Source: Chlamydiota bacterium (GTDB lineage Bacteria; Chlamydiota; Chlamydiia; Chlamydiales; JAAKFR01). From it: a stretch of DNA of 32,034 nucleotides. Shown one piece after another: positions 15,138-23,127 of the stretch. The stretch is from NCBI GenBank assembly GCA_011064985.1, contig JAAKFR010000006.1:1-32034 (forward strand). Reading direction: 5' to 3'. The notes beneath the pieces were generated by a model. That model had not been told where the DNA came from. It did not search any database and saw only the letters and a program-made list of their open reading frames with translations. A program made the translations under genes and the position numbers. Position 1 is the stretch's first letter, and every line of letters starts with the position of its first letter.

Positions 15138-16515
15138 GGGGTTTGCCTCAGTTGACTTCCATTTTGCCAGGAGGATTTGCCCTGAAGGGAGGGAGGAGCA
15201 CCTCCTCTTTCTCGCCTACTTGTTGAAAAGTGCAAGAGAAGGACATCTCTGTGTTTCTGTTGGGAAGAGTCTCTCCCCCTCCAATTCTCATGAGTTCACG
15301 CCTCTTCTCTTAGAAGGGGGAAATACCCTTCCAGATCCCCTTTTCGAGGAGTTTCTCGTCAAAAAAGGAGACAAGATCTACCTCGCCCAAAACGCTGCCT
15401 GCGAAGAGCTTTTCGAAAAACATTGGGTGAGGCTTAAAAGTTCTTCTCCGACAATCCCTCTACCTCATGAGGCATTGGATTTTCTCACCTTGCAGCCAGA
15501 ACAAAGGGAGGCGATCAAACAGTCGGCAGCTTCCTCTCTCTCCTTGATTTGTGGAGGGCCTGGAACGGGAAAAACGTATACAGCAGGTAGGCTGATCGAG
15601 GCCTTTCTCCCCTATCTGAAACGAGGGGTAGTTGTTACAGCACCGACAGGAAAGGCGGCAGCAAACCTCAAAAAGGGGCTTGGGGCCTTTGCCGAGAAGT
15701 GTCTCTGTACAACTCTCCACTCTCTTTTACGAGAGGATACAATAGGAGCCGATCTCATTTTGGTAGATGAAGGATCGATGGTTGACGCCCATTTGATGAG
15801 CCGCCTCTTTGCTGCTGTCAAAACCGGATCTAGACTTGTTCTGCTAGGCGATCCCGATCAGCTCCCCCCTGTTGAAGTGGGCCATTTTTTTGCTGATCTT
15901 GCCCTTTCCCACCAACCTGTCTCCTATCTCACCCATTGCCTTAGGGCCGAACTTCAGGAGATCGTCGAGATGGGAGCTGCGGTGAAAAGGGGAGAAGTAG
16001 TCCCTTTTGCCCCTCTCCCTTCCCAAAAGAGTCTCGTCGATTCTCTTCTTCCGAGGCTGAGCGAGGAGTCGTTTGCTCTTCTGACCCCGATGCGAAAAGG
16101 GCCTTATGGAGCAGACGCGCTCAACGCCCTCCTCTACGCCGCACACCGGAAGCGAGGAGGGAAAAAAATTCCGATTCTCATCACGCGCAATGACCCATCT
16201 CTTAATCTTTTCAATGGGGATACTGGCTTCTATTTTCCTGAAGAGAAAATCGCCTGTTTTGGGGAAAAAGAGATTCCCCACTACCTCCTTCCCCACTACT
16301 CGTACGCCTATGCTCTTTCGATCCACAAGAGCCAAGGGAGCGAGTATGACCGAGTGACGATTCTCCTCCCTCCAGGTTCCGAAGTTTTTGGACGGGAAGT
16401 GCTCTATACCGCGATTACCCGCGCCAAAAGCCAAGTTGAGCTTTTCACCGACGCCAAAACTCTAGAGGCTCTTTTGGGAAAACGCACCTTCCGCCTCTCC
16501 GGCTTGTCTCAGTAA
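15040..16515 (+). CDS. recD: Exodeoxyribonuclease V, RecD (alpha) helicase
   Basis: This is the SF1B 5'-3' helicase subunit of RecBCD. Motifs are GGPGTGKTYTAGRLIEAFL (Walker A), VTAPTGKAAANLKKGLG, LILVDEGSMVDAHLM (Walker B), LVLLGDPDQLPPVEVG, YAYALSIHKSQGSEYD and LYTAITRAKSQVELF. The start is uncertain. The longest frame begins at a TTG at 14989. The first ATG is at 15040, used here (491 residues). Family similarity begins only near the TTG at 15109 (LLKGYEPALAEGF...VDFHFAR). All choices overlap the repeat-protein gene, by 29 to 149 bp. With recC and recB upstream, all three subunits are encoded in one co-directional block. Confidence 0.9.
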   Translation: MDGDDLEESNGSSVRFGSKQEPLLKGYEPALAEGFASVDFHFARRICPEGREEHLLFLAYLLKSAREGHLCVSVGKSLSPSNSHEFTPLLLEGGNTLPDPLFEEFLVKKGDKIYLAQNAACEELFEKHWVRLKSSSPTIPLPHEALDFLTLQPEQREAIKQSAASSLSLICGGPGTGKTYTAGRLIEAFLPYLKRGVVVTAPTGKAAANLKKGLGAFAEKCLCTTLHSLLREDTIGADLILVDEGSMVDAHLMSRLFAAVKTGSRLVLLGDPDQLPPVEVGHFFADLALSHQPVSYLTHCLRAELQEIVEMGAAVKRGEVVPFAPLPSQKSLVDSLLPRLSEESFALLTPMRKGPYGADALNALLYAAHRKRGGKKIPILITRNDPSLNLFNGDTGFYFPEEKIACFGEKEIPHYLLPHYSYAYALSIHKSQGSEYDRVTILLPPGSEVFGREVLYTAITRAKSQVELFTDAKTLEALLGKRTFRLSGLSQ

Positions 16516-16553
16516 AAAATTTTCGAGGTGCATTTGAGGGACAAGTTCGGGAG

Positions 16554-16619
16554 AAATCATCGATTTGAGGAAAATTGTGCGATTTATCATGATTTTCAGG
16601 AAATAATCATCGTTTTTAG
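16554..16619. repeat. Three degenerate short direct repeats after recD
   Basis: Three related segments follow each other at about 30-bp spacing: aatcatcgatttgagg, atcatgattttcagg and aatcatcgtttttagg. The last abuts the left end of the MITE-like element. No hairpin or coding function is evident. Confidence 0.4.
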
Positions 16620-16811
16620 GGGTGCAATTAAAAGTGGAGCTTATATCGATAACCTTACTCAGTTGAGCTAGGTGGTTCTATTTAAAGACTTAATATATAG
16701 TAAAGGCATCGCTCCCGCGATGCTCTCTGGAAAACGTCATTTTTATATCAAATATTTTTAACGAAAAAATTTCTAGCAACGAAGGCAAAAGCTCCACTTT
16801 TAATTGCACCC
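16620..16811. mobile_element. 192-bp MITE-like element with 21-bp terminal inverted repeats
   Basis: The first 21 bases (16620-16640, beginning gggtgcaattaaaag) are the exact reverse complement of 16791-16811. The interior is AT-rich, has no reading frame and contains a perfect 7-bp hairpin (16706-16712/16717-16723, loop tccc). The first 74 bases recur exactly at 4501-4574. No transposase is encoded. No clear target-site duplication is visible. It sits between the convergent recD and SLC12-like genes and ends six bases short of the latter's stop codon. Confidence 0.8.
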
Positions 16812-16817
16812 GACTCC

Positions 16818-19064
16818 TTAGGTGGGGAAGATCCACATGTCACGAAGGTCGAGTTCTTCGCCGTGGAGATAGAAGAGGACATTTTGGAGGCTTCCAACTT
16901 TCTCATCGATCTGTTTGAAATAGGAGGTATAGGACTCGGGGGATTCTTCTTCTTCAGGAGGGCGGAGGCCAAGGCATACAAGATCAGTCTCTTGTGAGAA
17001 ATAGGGGATCATCTCGATAGGTGAATCGCAATCAGAGAGGAGATGGATCTGGATTTCAAGATCAACCCGATTTGTTTCTAGAAATTCTGTTAGGTAGTTC
17101 TCAAGATTTTCTTTGGCCTGGGGAGAATCGACAATCATCTTGATCGTAGCGATCGAGTTTTTCCAAAGAGGAGAATTCCGCAAGGTCGAGTAGAGGGAGA
17201 GAATCAAATCGAGGTTCTGTCTATTGTCTCCTTCCCACCAGATGTCTAGCGTTTTCTTTTTACTCCCTTTCTCACTGAAGATGGAGGCGCTGGTTTCTCC
17301 CTGCTCGCGAAGGATTAGAATATTTTTTTTCAAATGATAGATCTCTTGCAAGGTTTTCCCAAATTCTGGAGAGAAATCTTCGTCAGGTTGCGGCAGGAGA
17401 ATGGTGTTTGGTTGAAGAATTCCAAAGCTATAGGCATCGATGAGCTTCCGAACACCCACATACCCTTTTTTGAGGGAGCAGATTTCTACAAGGGACGGGA
17501 TCTTCTTCTTCTCAAGGAAATCTTCAAATACTTTTTTAGATGCATCAAGTGGAAAATCTTCGTGGAAGTAGTCGGGGATGATCGAGGCGAAAATCTGTAG
17601 GCCCTTCCCTTGTGTCAATGAGTGGGAGAAATGGAGGAGGTTTTCGCGGGAGAGGGGGGATTGCGTCAGGGCAAGGATGTTGGGGCGCCAATTTCGTGCT
17701 GCAACCGAGAGACGGGCAAGCCGGTAGGTGATTTTTCGGTAGAGATAGAAAAAGAGGCTGTAGCGCATATCTTGCCATTCAGCTTGGAGATTCTTTCGAG
17801 AGACCCAGAGATAAATTAGAAGAACAAAGGAGGTTCCCACGAGTGATATCAAAGGGTTGAACATCCACATCGTTGCGAGACATCCAATCCCTCCTAGGAG
17901 AGGGAGGATCCAGGGGAGGCGAAAAGAGGGGCGCCAACTCGGATTTTTGAGGATTTCCTCGAAGTAGACGACCAGATTGAGACTTCCGTAGGAGATGAGG
18001 CAGATCATCGCAACAAGGGGGATCACCTGGTTGATCGTCGTTGTTGTATTGATCAAAAGGGTGATTAAGAAGGTACAAGCGACTGCGACGCGAGGTTCAT
18101 CTTTTTCCCCAAATGTTTTCGCAAATATTTTAGGAAGAACTCCATCTTCTGCAAATGCTTGGAGCATGCGCGGAGCTCCGATCATGCAGCTAAGGCTGCT
18201 TGATAGAGTAGCTCCCCAGATCCCTATTAGAATGAGCTTTGGGATAGAGGCGATCCGATAGACGATAAAAGGATCACTTCTAAGATGTTCTAAAGAGGTA
18301 GTGTGAGAAAGAAAGAGTGAAAGGACTAAGTAGATGACATAGACAGAAAGAAGAGAGCCGATAATCCCTAGAGGGAGTGAGCGGGCGGGATTTTTCAGGG
18401 TTCCTGACATCGCCATCCCGATTTCAATTCCGGTCATGGCAGGGAAAAACATCGCAAAAGCTCCCCAAAAACCTAAAACAGGGAGGACAGGCTCGGTTAC
18501 AGGAGGAAGCGTTGCTCCACTTCCTGTAAAAATGGAAAAGAAGGAGAGAAGAAGAGCAATAAAGATCAGGAATTGGGTCGATAGGGCAGCGCGCGTGGAA
18601 AAAAAAGTGAGAAATGCGAGAGTTGCTAAAGAGCCGACCTCAAAGGCTTTAACTGGAATGTGGGGGAGCACATTGTGAATAGATTCGGCAAATCCTGAAA
18701 CACAAAGAGAGGCGCTAAAACATTGGCAGAGAAAAAGGGCGATGCCGATCGCGCTTCCAAGTTCCATCCCAAGTGAGCGGGAGATCATGTAGTAGGCTCC
18801 TCCTCCGCCTACAGGCATATTCGAGACAATGACTGTCATCGAAAGGGAGGTAAGGATCATGATGAGCAAAGAAAGCGTAAGAATACCACTCATCGCTAAA
18901 GGACCGACATTTCCTGTTATCCAACCCAAGCGGAGGTAGAGAACCACTCCTAACATCATGAGAACACTGGGAAGATAGACACCACTGATCGTCCCTAACC
19001 CTTCAGTACGAGAGGGGAGGAGTAAAGAGAGTATTTTTCTTGGCAATCTTGCCAAAGCTTCCAT
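16818..19064 (-). CDS. SLC12-like (cation-chloride cotransporter/APC superfamily) permease
   Basis: 748 residues. The N-terminal 450 hold about 12 membrane segments. The opening GTISGVYLPSVLMMLGVVLY and LRLGWITGNVG, plus the glycine run GGGGAYYMISRSLG (86-99), are characteristic of bacterial relatives of Na-K-Cl cotransporters in the amino acid-polyamine-cation superfamily. The C-terminal 280 residues are soluble and resemble the SLC12 cytoplasmic tail (starting near NWRPNILALTQ). The substrate cannot be fixed: ion/chloride symport is most likely, amino-acid transport is possible. The ATG at 19064 lacks a strong ribosome binding site. Its stop codon lies next to the MITE-like element, which may supply or replace its terminator. 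It lies 19 bp downstream of the unknown membrane-protein gene on the same strand, so they may be co-transcribed. Confidence 0.85.
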   Translation of the reverse strand: MEALARLPRKILSLLLPSRTEGLGTISGVYLPSVLMMLGVVLYLRLGWITGNVGPLAMSGILTLSLLIMILTSLSMTVIVSNMPVGGGGAYYMISRSLGMELGSAIGIALFLCQCFSASLCVSGFAESIHNVLPHIPVKAFEVGSLATLAFLTFFSTRAALSTQFLIFIALLLSFFSIFTGSGATLPPVTEPVLPVLGFWGAFAMFFPAMTGIEIGMAMSGTLKNPARSLPLGIIGSLLSVYVIYLVLSLFLSHTTSLEHLRSDPFIVYRIASIPKLILIGIWGATLSSSLSCMIGAPRMLQAFAEDGVLPKIFAKTFGEKDEPRVAVACTFLITLLINTTTTINQVIPLVAMICLISYGSLNLVVYFEEILKNPSWRPSFRLPWILPLLGGIGCLATMWMFNPLISLVGTSFVLLIYLWVSRKNLQAEWQDMRYSLFFYLYRKITYRLARLSVAARNWRPNILALTQSPLSRENLLHFSHSLTQGKGLQIFASIIPDYFHEDFPLDASKKVFEDFLEKKKIPSLVEICSLKKGYVGVRKLIDAYSFGILQPNTILLPQPDEDFSPEFGKTLQEIYHLKKNILILREQGETSASIFSEKGSKKKTLDIWWEGDNRQNLDLILSLYSTLRNSPLWKNSIATIKMIVDSPQAKENLENYLTEFLETNRVDLEIQIHLLSDCDSPIEMIPYFSQETDLVCLGLRPPEEEESPESYTSYFKQIDEKVGSLQNVLFYLHGEELDLRDMWIFPT

Positions 19065-19083
19065 ATAGATGTTCTACAGTTGT

Positions 19084-19944
19084 TTAATAGTAATAATATT
19101 CTTTTGCTATGTAGCTCACAGAGCTAAGTATGCTAAGAGTGGAGCCAACGATTGTCAAGGCAGGGTGGATGTTCATCGCAATTCCGAAATCAAAGGGAAG
19201 GCTGACTAGATCAAGGACGTCACAAAAAGCATTTACAAGGCTTTTTCGCATCGTTTGCATGGTCGGCGCTTCAGAAGCGCTTTTGATATTTGCAATAAGA
19301 TCCAAAGAGAGAACAGCACACCAAAGCCCAGCAATGGCGCCTCCCACTCCTTTCGCATGTTTTCCTAAGTCAAAAGCCTTTAGAGAGTGGAGGAAGTTGA
19401 TTGAAGTCAAAGTACGAGCAGCTAGGATCATGATACCGATTGCGATGCTCATCCAATCATGGGGTACACGGACTCCGTTTAGATTTTTATCGACATACCT
19501 CCCGTCACTACTACGTTTCATGGGATGAGTCTTATGAATGTATGCGCCTCCCTTTTTGTTGTACGTATAGTTTTGCTGGAGCTCTTCTCTTGACAAGACT
19601 TTCGCTTTTCCCCCTTCTTGCTCCACACGTCTAAAAGATCCGTCCCTGTTTTGTTGCCAAAACATCGTTCCAGTGAAAAGACTGTGCCATGGTGTAATGA
19701 GGCGGATGGCTCCCAGTGGGGATCTTGCTACATCAAACGCATGAGAATAGCCATTCAATGTTCCAGCAGCAGCAGATTTCCCTTGCAAGGTAAGAACAGT
19801 CGCTCCAATTTGCGAACCTTTTTCTCCTAAGTTAAAGATCCGGTCGGTAACTTCTGTGCATGCATTCCAAGCTGAAGGGAATTTCCCTGCTTCCATTAAA
19901 TACTTTTCTAAAGAAGAGTAAGTAGGTTCTTGAATTGAAGACAT
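19084..19944 (-). CDS. Unknown protein with C-terminal hydrophobic segments
   Basis: 286 residues, not assigned. The N-terminal 160 residues are soluble, with a central WQQNRDGSFRRVEQEGG region and many Lys/Tyr residues. Hydrophobic stretches lie at about 164-178, 199-218 and 252-280, and the protein ends in KEYYYY. The late hydrophobic region with no signal peptide is reminiscent of chlamydial inclusion-membrane or other type III-secreted membrane proteins, but the lobes are not tightly paired, so this is weak. GAGG six bases before the ATG supports the start. A perfect TATAAT lies upstream. It precedes the SLC12-like gene by 19 bp on the same strand and may share its transcript. Confidence 0.65.
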   Translation of the reverse strand: MSSIQEPTYSSLEKYLMEAGKFPSAWNACTEVTDRIFNLGEKGSQIGATVLTLQGKSAAAGTLNGYSHAFDVARSPLGAIRLITPWHSLFTGTMFWQQNRDGSFRRVEQEGGKAKVLSREELQQNYTYNKKGGAYIHKTHPMKRSSDGRYVDKNLNGVRVPHDWMSIAIGIMILAARTLTSINFLHSLKAFDLGKHAKGVGGAIAGLWCAVLSLDLIANIKSASEAPTMQTMRKSLVNAFCDVLDLVSLPFDFGIAMNIHPALTIVGSTLSILSSVSYIAKEYYYY

Positions 19945-20286
19945 AAAACGCCTCTTTTTTAACGAGGGAATGATTATAAGTTGTTAAGGGATTAAAAACG
20001 AGTGATTTTTAGAATAAAAACAGTTATATCATATACCTGCGTTTTGAGGTCGTCAGCACACCTGAAATCCATATATTCTTGATTTCTGAGCTTTGGCAAC
20101 CCATACATCGAGATAGCTAAGACCCCTTCGCATCCTTCGCGGTTAGGAGGCCATCAAAGATTAACACCTTGAAAAACGTAAAGTTACATGCGAACGTTGG
20201 GAGAGAGTGAAGCTCTTTTCCTCGGGCTTTGAGATTCTCTGCTTTCTTTGCGTTAGTATTTTTTCAAAAATCGTGCAAGGCAAAGT
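19945..20286. other. Intergenic region, no gene recognised
   Basis: 342 bp between the unknown membrane-protein gene and rpsT. It holds the predicted promoter at 19973-19978 and a short cttcgcatccttcgcgg stretch near 20115 that loosely resembles the CTTYGTG motifs in the structured repeats. A 23-codon open frame on the minus strand near 20030-20100 is too short and unsupported to call. No clear terminator for rpsT is visible. Confidence 0.5.
19973..19978 (-). promoter_or_regulatory. Predicted -10 box for the gene at 19084-19944
   Basis: On the minus strand this reads TATAAT, a perfect vegetative -10 box 29 bases before the start codon. No good -35 box lies at 16-18 bp, so it is either a weak -35 promoter or a chance match in AT-rich DNA. 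Confidence 0.4.
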
Positions 20287-20571
20287 TTAGGAGGCAAGAG
20301 CAGCGCACTGAGCATAGGCGGTAGCCTTGATGCGGGCTGCTTTATTCGGCTTGTAGATGCCTCGCTTCACACACTTGTCTACCATGCGATAGACCATTTT
20401 CAGAATTTCTTCTGTTTTTTCTTTGTCCTGGTTTTTCCAAGCTCCTTCGAAGGTCCGCATCGTGGTGCGCACTTCAGATTTGAAGGATTTGTTTATAACG
20501 CGTCTCTTTTCGTTGCGAATATCTCTCTTTTGGGCTGTAGGACGCTTGTTTTTTTTCTTCTCTTCAGTCAT
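20287..20571 (-). CDS. rpsT: 30S ribosomal protein S20
   Basis: 94 residues from the ATG at 20571. The small, Lys/Arg-rich helical protein with RPTAQKRDIRNEKRRVINKS, TTMRTFEGAW and KGIYKPNKAARIKATAYAQC-like spacing (KPNKAARIKA) matches bacterial S20, which binds 16S rRNA early in assembly. A longer frame starts at 20613, but that ATG lies inside the -10 box of the strong promoter just upstream, so it cannot be in the mRNA. In C. trachomatis rpsT, one uncharacterised gene and rpoD are neighbours (from memory). Here the same three are present with extra genes between them. Confidence 0.93.
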   Translation of the reverse strand: MTEEKKKNKRPTAQKRDIRNEKRRVINKSFKSEVRTTMRTFEGAWKNQDKEKTEEILKMVYRMVDKCVKRGIYKPNKAARIKATAYAQCAALAS

Positions 20572-20608
20572 AAAAATCTTCTGTGTAAGTGTTTTGTTAG
20601 AAGGGGAG

Positions 20609-20638
20609 ATCATAAGTCTGGCAGGAGATTTTTGTCAA
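20609..20638 (-). promoter_or_regulatory. Strong predicted promoter of rpsT
   Basis: On the minus strand a perfect TTGACA (20633-20638) and a TATGAT (20609-20614) are 18 bp apart. Transcription would begin near 20602, leaving a leader of about 30 bases before the rpsT ATG at 20571. It is the best vegetative promoter match I noticed in the window. Confidence 0.75.
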
Positions 20639-20649
20639 TATGAGGGAAT

Positions 20650-21108
20650 ATGAATAAAAATGCCGTTTGGGTGAGCTTTGTCTTGCTCGTATCAGTTACA
20701 GCTCTTTGGTTTGTAGTAAAGGGAGGGCATGCGTTTTATAACTATGTGCAGTTAGATGTGACAACAATAGCGAAAGTAGAGAGTTTTGAGGTGGTCGAGC
20801 TAGGGACAGAGCAATTTGCCTTGCAGGTTGGCTACACTTATGAGTATAAAGGGAGAGAATATACGGGGCAAAACCCTTTGGGTTCTTCCTTCCCGAACCC
20901 GTGGGCCGCCCAAAAAGCATTAGAAAAAAGGGGGGAGCTTGAGGAGATTCCAATTTGGATATCGTCAAAACATCCGACAAGGTCGGTTTTGGAGAAGCAT
21001 TTTCCAGCGAAAAGGGTCCTCTCTGCTCTCGTCTTGCTTGGTCTTGTCATCTATTTTGTGGTTCTCGGGCTTTATACAGGAGGGAAAGATGGGAGAAACA
21101 TTAGCTGA
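20650..21108 (+). CDS. DUF3592-like membrane protein
   Basis: 152 residues. A hydrophobic segment lies at each end (about 7-25 and 125-145) with a periplasmic-type beta-rich middle: VESFEVVELGTEQFALQVGYTY-like strands (split: FALQVGYTYEYKGREYTG) followed by QKALEKRGE and IPIWISSKHPTRSVLE. This two-helix-plus-domain pattern, ending with a phrase about Pro/Ser before the second helix, matches the DUF3592 family of unknown function. A GAGGG site lies three bases before the ATG, which is rather close. It is divergent from rpsT, and its 3' end overlaps the next gene by 20 bp, implying translational coupling with an aldose-epimerase-like protein. Confidence 0.7.
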   Translation: MNKNAVWVSFVLLVSVTALWFVVKGGHAFYNYVQLDVTTIAKVESFEVVELGTEQFALQVGYTYEYKGREYTGQNPLGSSFPNPWAAQKALEKRGELEEIPIWISSKHPTRSVLEKHFPAKRVLSALVLLGLVIYFVVLGLYTGGKDGRNIS

Positions 21109-21979
21109 AAACAAGGTTGTCTTAACGGCGCGGGCAAGAGATGGAGAGGAATACAGCGTCTGTTTCCTCCCCGGGAAGGGGATGAACTTCATCAGTTTCC
21201 GTAAGGGAGATATTGAAGCGATCGATCAATCGACTTCCCCTCTTTTTGAAGAGCGATTTGCCGGTCTCGGAGCTTTGATCGGCCCCCATTTCCATCGAAG
21301 AAAACCCGAAGTCATTCCTCAAGTGGAAAATGAGAGTCTCTTTCCTCACATCGCACGGGTCAAGGCTAAAGGGGTTGTTGAACCTTTTTCCCATGGGATC
21401 GGCCGGTACGCTCCTTGGAAAGTGGTTTCGGTTACGGAAAACACCCTCAAAGCGACCCTAAAAGGGGATGATACCTGGGAGGGAGTCTCCCTTAAAGACC
21501 TCGAAGGGCAAAATTTTGAGATGGAGTATGAGGCGAAACTTACCCCAGAAGGACTAGCTATTTCTCTTGCTGTTTCTGGGGAGACTGAGTCGGTTGTGGG
21601 GCTACACACCTATTACGATTTAGCTGGGGGTGGGAGTCTTAAAAGTCGGGTCCAAAATGAGTATCGCGTAGAGGGAAATTGGGAGCCAATCCCTTCTAGC
21701 TGGGAGTATCAACCTGATCATACCCTCACCTATCCGGTTAAAAATGCCACCGACTTTGGATTTCGTCCCTTCCCAGATCCTCTTCATGGAGAGATCTTAC
21801 TACAAACCCTCTCTCATCAAGTCAAAGTGGCCTACTCTTGCGACAATGAAGAGAACTCTTTCCAGGTATATCATCCGGAGGGGGCTTCCTATGTTTGTAT
21901 CGAGCCTCTTTCCGCCCAAAATCCTCTCAAGCCAAAACTCACTACCAACCGGTTGCATATTTTGATTTCGATCCAGTAA
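21089..21979 (+). CDS. Aldose-1-epimerase-like (galactose mutarotase fold) protein
   Basis: 296 residues from the ATG at 21089, which has a near-perfect AGGAGGGAAAG site just upstream. The frame is open further back to 20939, but that part overlaps the previous gene. The mutarotase-fold signature is visible: RFAGLGALIGPHFHRRKPE, the catalytic His in VVGLHTYYDLAGGG and the catalytic Glu in YVCIEPLSAQNPL. Such enzymes interconvert alpha and beta anomers of hexoses or hexose-6-phosphates in the cytosol. The substrate cannot be told from sequence. The start overlaps the DUF3592-like gene by 20 bp, so they are probably one operon. Confidence 0.8.
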   Translation: MGETLAENKVVLTARARDGEEYSVCFLPGKGMNFISFRKGDIEAIDQSTSPLFEERFAGLGALIGPHFHRRKPEVIPQVENESLFPHIARVKAKGVVEPFSHGIGRYAPWKVVSVTENTLKATLKGDDTWEGVSLKDLEGQNFEMEYEAKLTPEGLAISLAVSGETESVVGLHTYYDLAGGGSLKSRVQNEYRVEGNWEPIPSSWEYQPDHTLTYPVKNATDFGFRPFPDPLHGEILLQTLSHQVKVAYSCDNEENSFQVYHPEGASYVCIEPLSAQNPLKPKLTTNRLHILISIQ

Positions 21980-22001
21980 GGAAGTATGTTACTCTAATTG
22001 C

Positions 22002-23027
22002 ATGAAATCAGGTAAGTTAACGAGATCAAACAAAAGGAAAACCTTCCGAAACTATCTTAAGAAGCTTTTTCGTGGATCAAATACCACTCCATCGGTAACA
22101 AATCACCTCTCTTTAGAAGAGCAGATGGAAGCGATGGAAAAAGGATACAATCAGCAGATCCAGAACCTGAAGCATGCTTGCGTTCTTGCCCAAAAAGAGG
22201 CCTACGACCTTCACGTCAAAATGGACAAGAAGCTTGAAGAGGTGCGGATTGCGTACCTCGAATTCGAAGATTTGCGAAAAGAGTACCAACGTCTTGAAGA
22301 GGAGTACGACCGGGCAAGAGACGAGGCTTTGTCGAGCCTTGGTCAGAAAGAGTCGATGATCAAGGAGTACAAAAAAACGATCTCTCAACAAAGGGGTGTG
22401 ATCGAGAAAAAGCAGCTTTACATTCAAAAGTTGGAAGGGAAAGTCGAAGAGCTCATGGTAGAGATCCGGGGCCTTCTCGAGCTTGAGGAAATTCCCATAA
22501 AGAAAACAAGTTCTTCCGCTGTAGAGCCTAAATTGAAGCAAGCTCCTCCTTCTACATCTGCCACTTTTGACACCTCTTTTCAGCTAAAGAAATATTTGCG
22601 CAAGGCAGAGAATTTAACTGGCATGGATCACCTGGGATATCGAGGAAGTGGTGGACCTCGTTTTCTAGACCTCTCTTTTGAGAGTTTTGCTGTCGATCGG
22701 AGGCGTCTATTCGAAATATTGCGAGAGGAGACTAAAAACACCCTTTTTGTCTACTCACGAGCTGACAAAAAGCTTCTCTATGTAAATCCATCGGTAAAAA
22801 ACCTCCTTGGGTGGAGCTCAGAGAGAGTTCTCAAAGATTTTCCTCATCTGGTCCTCTCCGGCTTCCCCGAGTGGAAGCAGACTCTTGATCAAGTCGATAG
22901 AGGGCGGGAGGGGCGCTCTTCTTTAATCCTCAAGACTAGGTCAGGAGCCTCCAAAAAGCTCCACTGCCATATGGGTCTCATCACCAAAGGTCCTTTCAAC
23001 AACCACATCCTCGGCATCCTCCTCTAA
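22002..23027 (+). CDS. Coiled-coil protein with C-terminal PAS domain
   Basis: 341 residues. A basic N-terminus is followed by a long coiled coil (about 38-163, rich in Glu/Lys/Gln, with QRLEEEYDRARDEALSSLG), then a linker. A PAS domain spans about 232-341, with LFEILREETKNTLFVYSRAD, LLYVNPSVKNLLGWSSERVL and LHCHMGLITKG. There is no kinase, cyclase or helix-turn-helix output domain, so it is likely a dimeric sensor or adaptor in the cytosol whose partner is unknown. It lies between rpsT and rpoD in the position of C. trachomatis CT616 (from memory); homology was not tested. The start has only a distant AGGAAG site 17 bases upstream. Confidence 0.75.
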   Translation: MKSGKLTRSNKRKTFRNYLKKLFRGSNTTPSVTNHLSLEEQMEAMEKGYNQQIQNLKHACVLAQKEAYDLHVKMDKKLEEVRIAYLEFEDLRKEYQRLEEEYDRARDEALSSLGQKESMIKEYKKTISQQRGVIEKKQLYIQKLEGKVEELMVEIRGLLELEEIPIKKTSSSAVEPKLKQAPPSTSATFDTSFQLKKYLRKAENLTGMDHLGYRGSGGPRFLDLSFESFAVDRRRLFEILREETKNTLFVYSRADKKLLYVNPSVKNLLGWSSERVLKDFPHLVLSGFPEWKQTLDQVDRGREGRSSLILKTRSGASKKLHCHMGLITKGPFNNHILGILL

Positions 23028-23066
23028 AGCTTGGAATATCTCGGGTTTTCGGTTCCTTTTGCACCC

Positions 23067-23127
23067 TTTTCCACTTTTGCCACTTGTCAATTTTTAAGCG
23101 ATTTGTTAAAAATTGAGAGGTGGAAAA
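23067..23127. repeat. Nested inverted repeat upstream of the broken ATPase gene
   Basis: A perfect 10-bp inverted repeat, caatttttaa (23088-23097) with ttaaaaattg (23106-23115), lies inside an outer 8-bp pair, ttttccac (23067-23074) with gtggaaaa (23120-23127). The outer right arm contains the GTG start at 23120. This is operator-like or the trace of an insertion; there is no U-run for a terminator on the plus strand. Confidence 0.65.

Noticed and set aside
15844-16434. 196-residue minus-strand frame inside recD
   Set aside because: It is an antisense shadow of the conserved helicase motifs.
20030-20105. Short minus-strand frame (about 23 codons) upstream of the gene at 19084
   Set aside because: It is too short, has no ribosome binding site, and has no recognisable family.
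20572-20613. Longer S20 starting at the ATG at 20613
   Set aside because: That ATG is inside the -10 box of the strong rpsT promoter, so it is upstream of the transcript.
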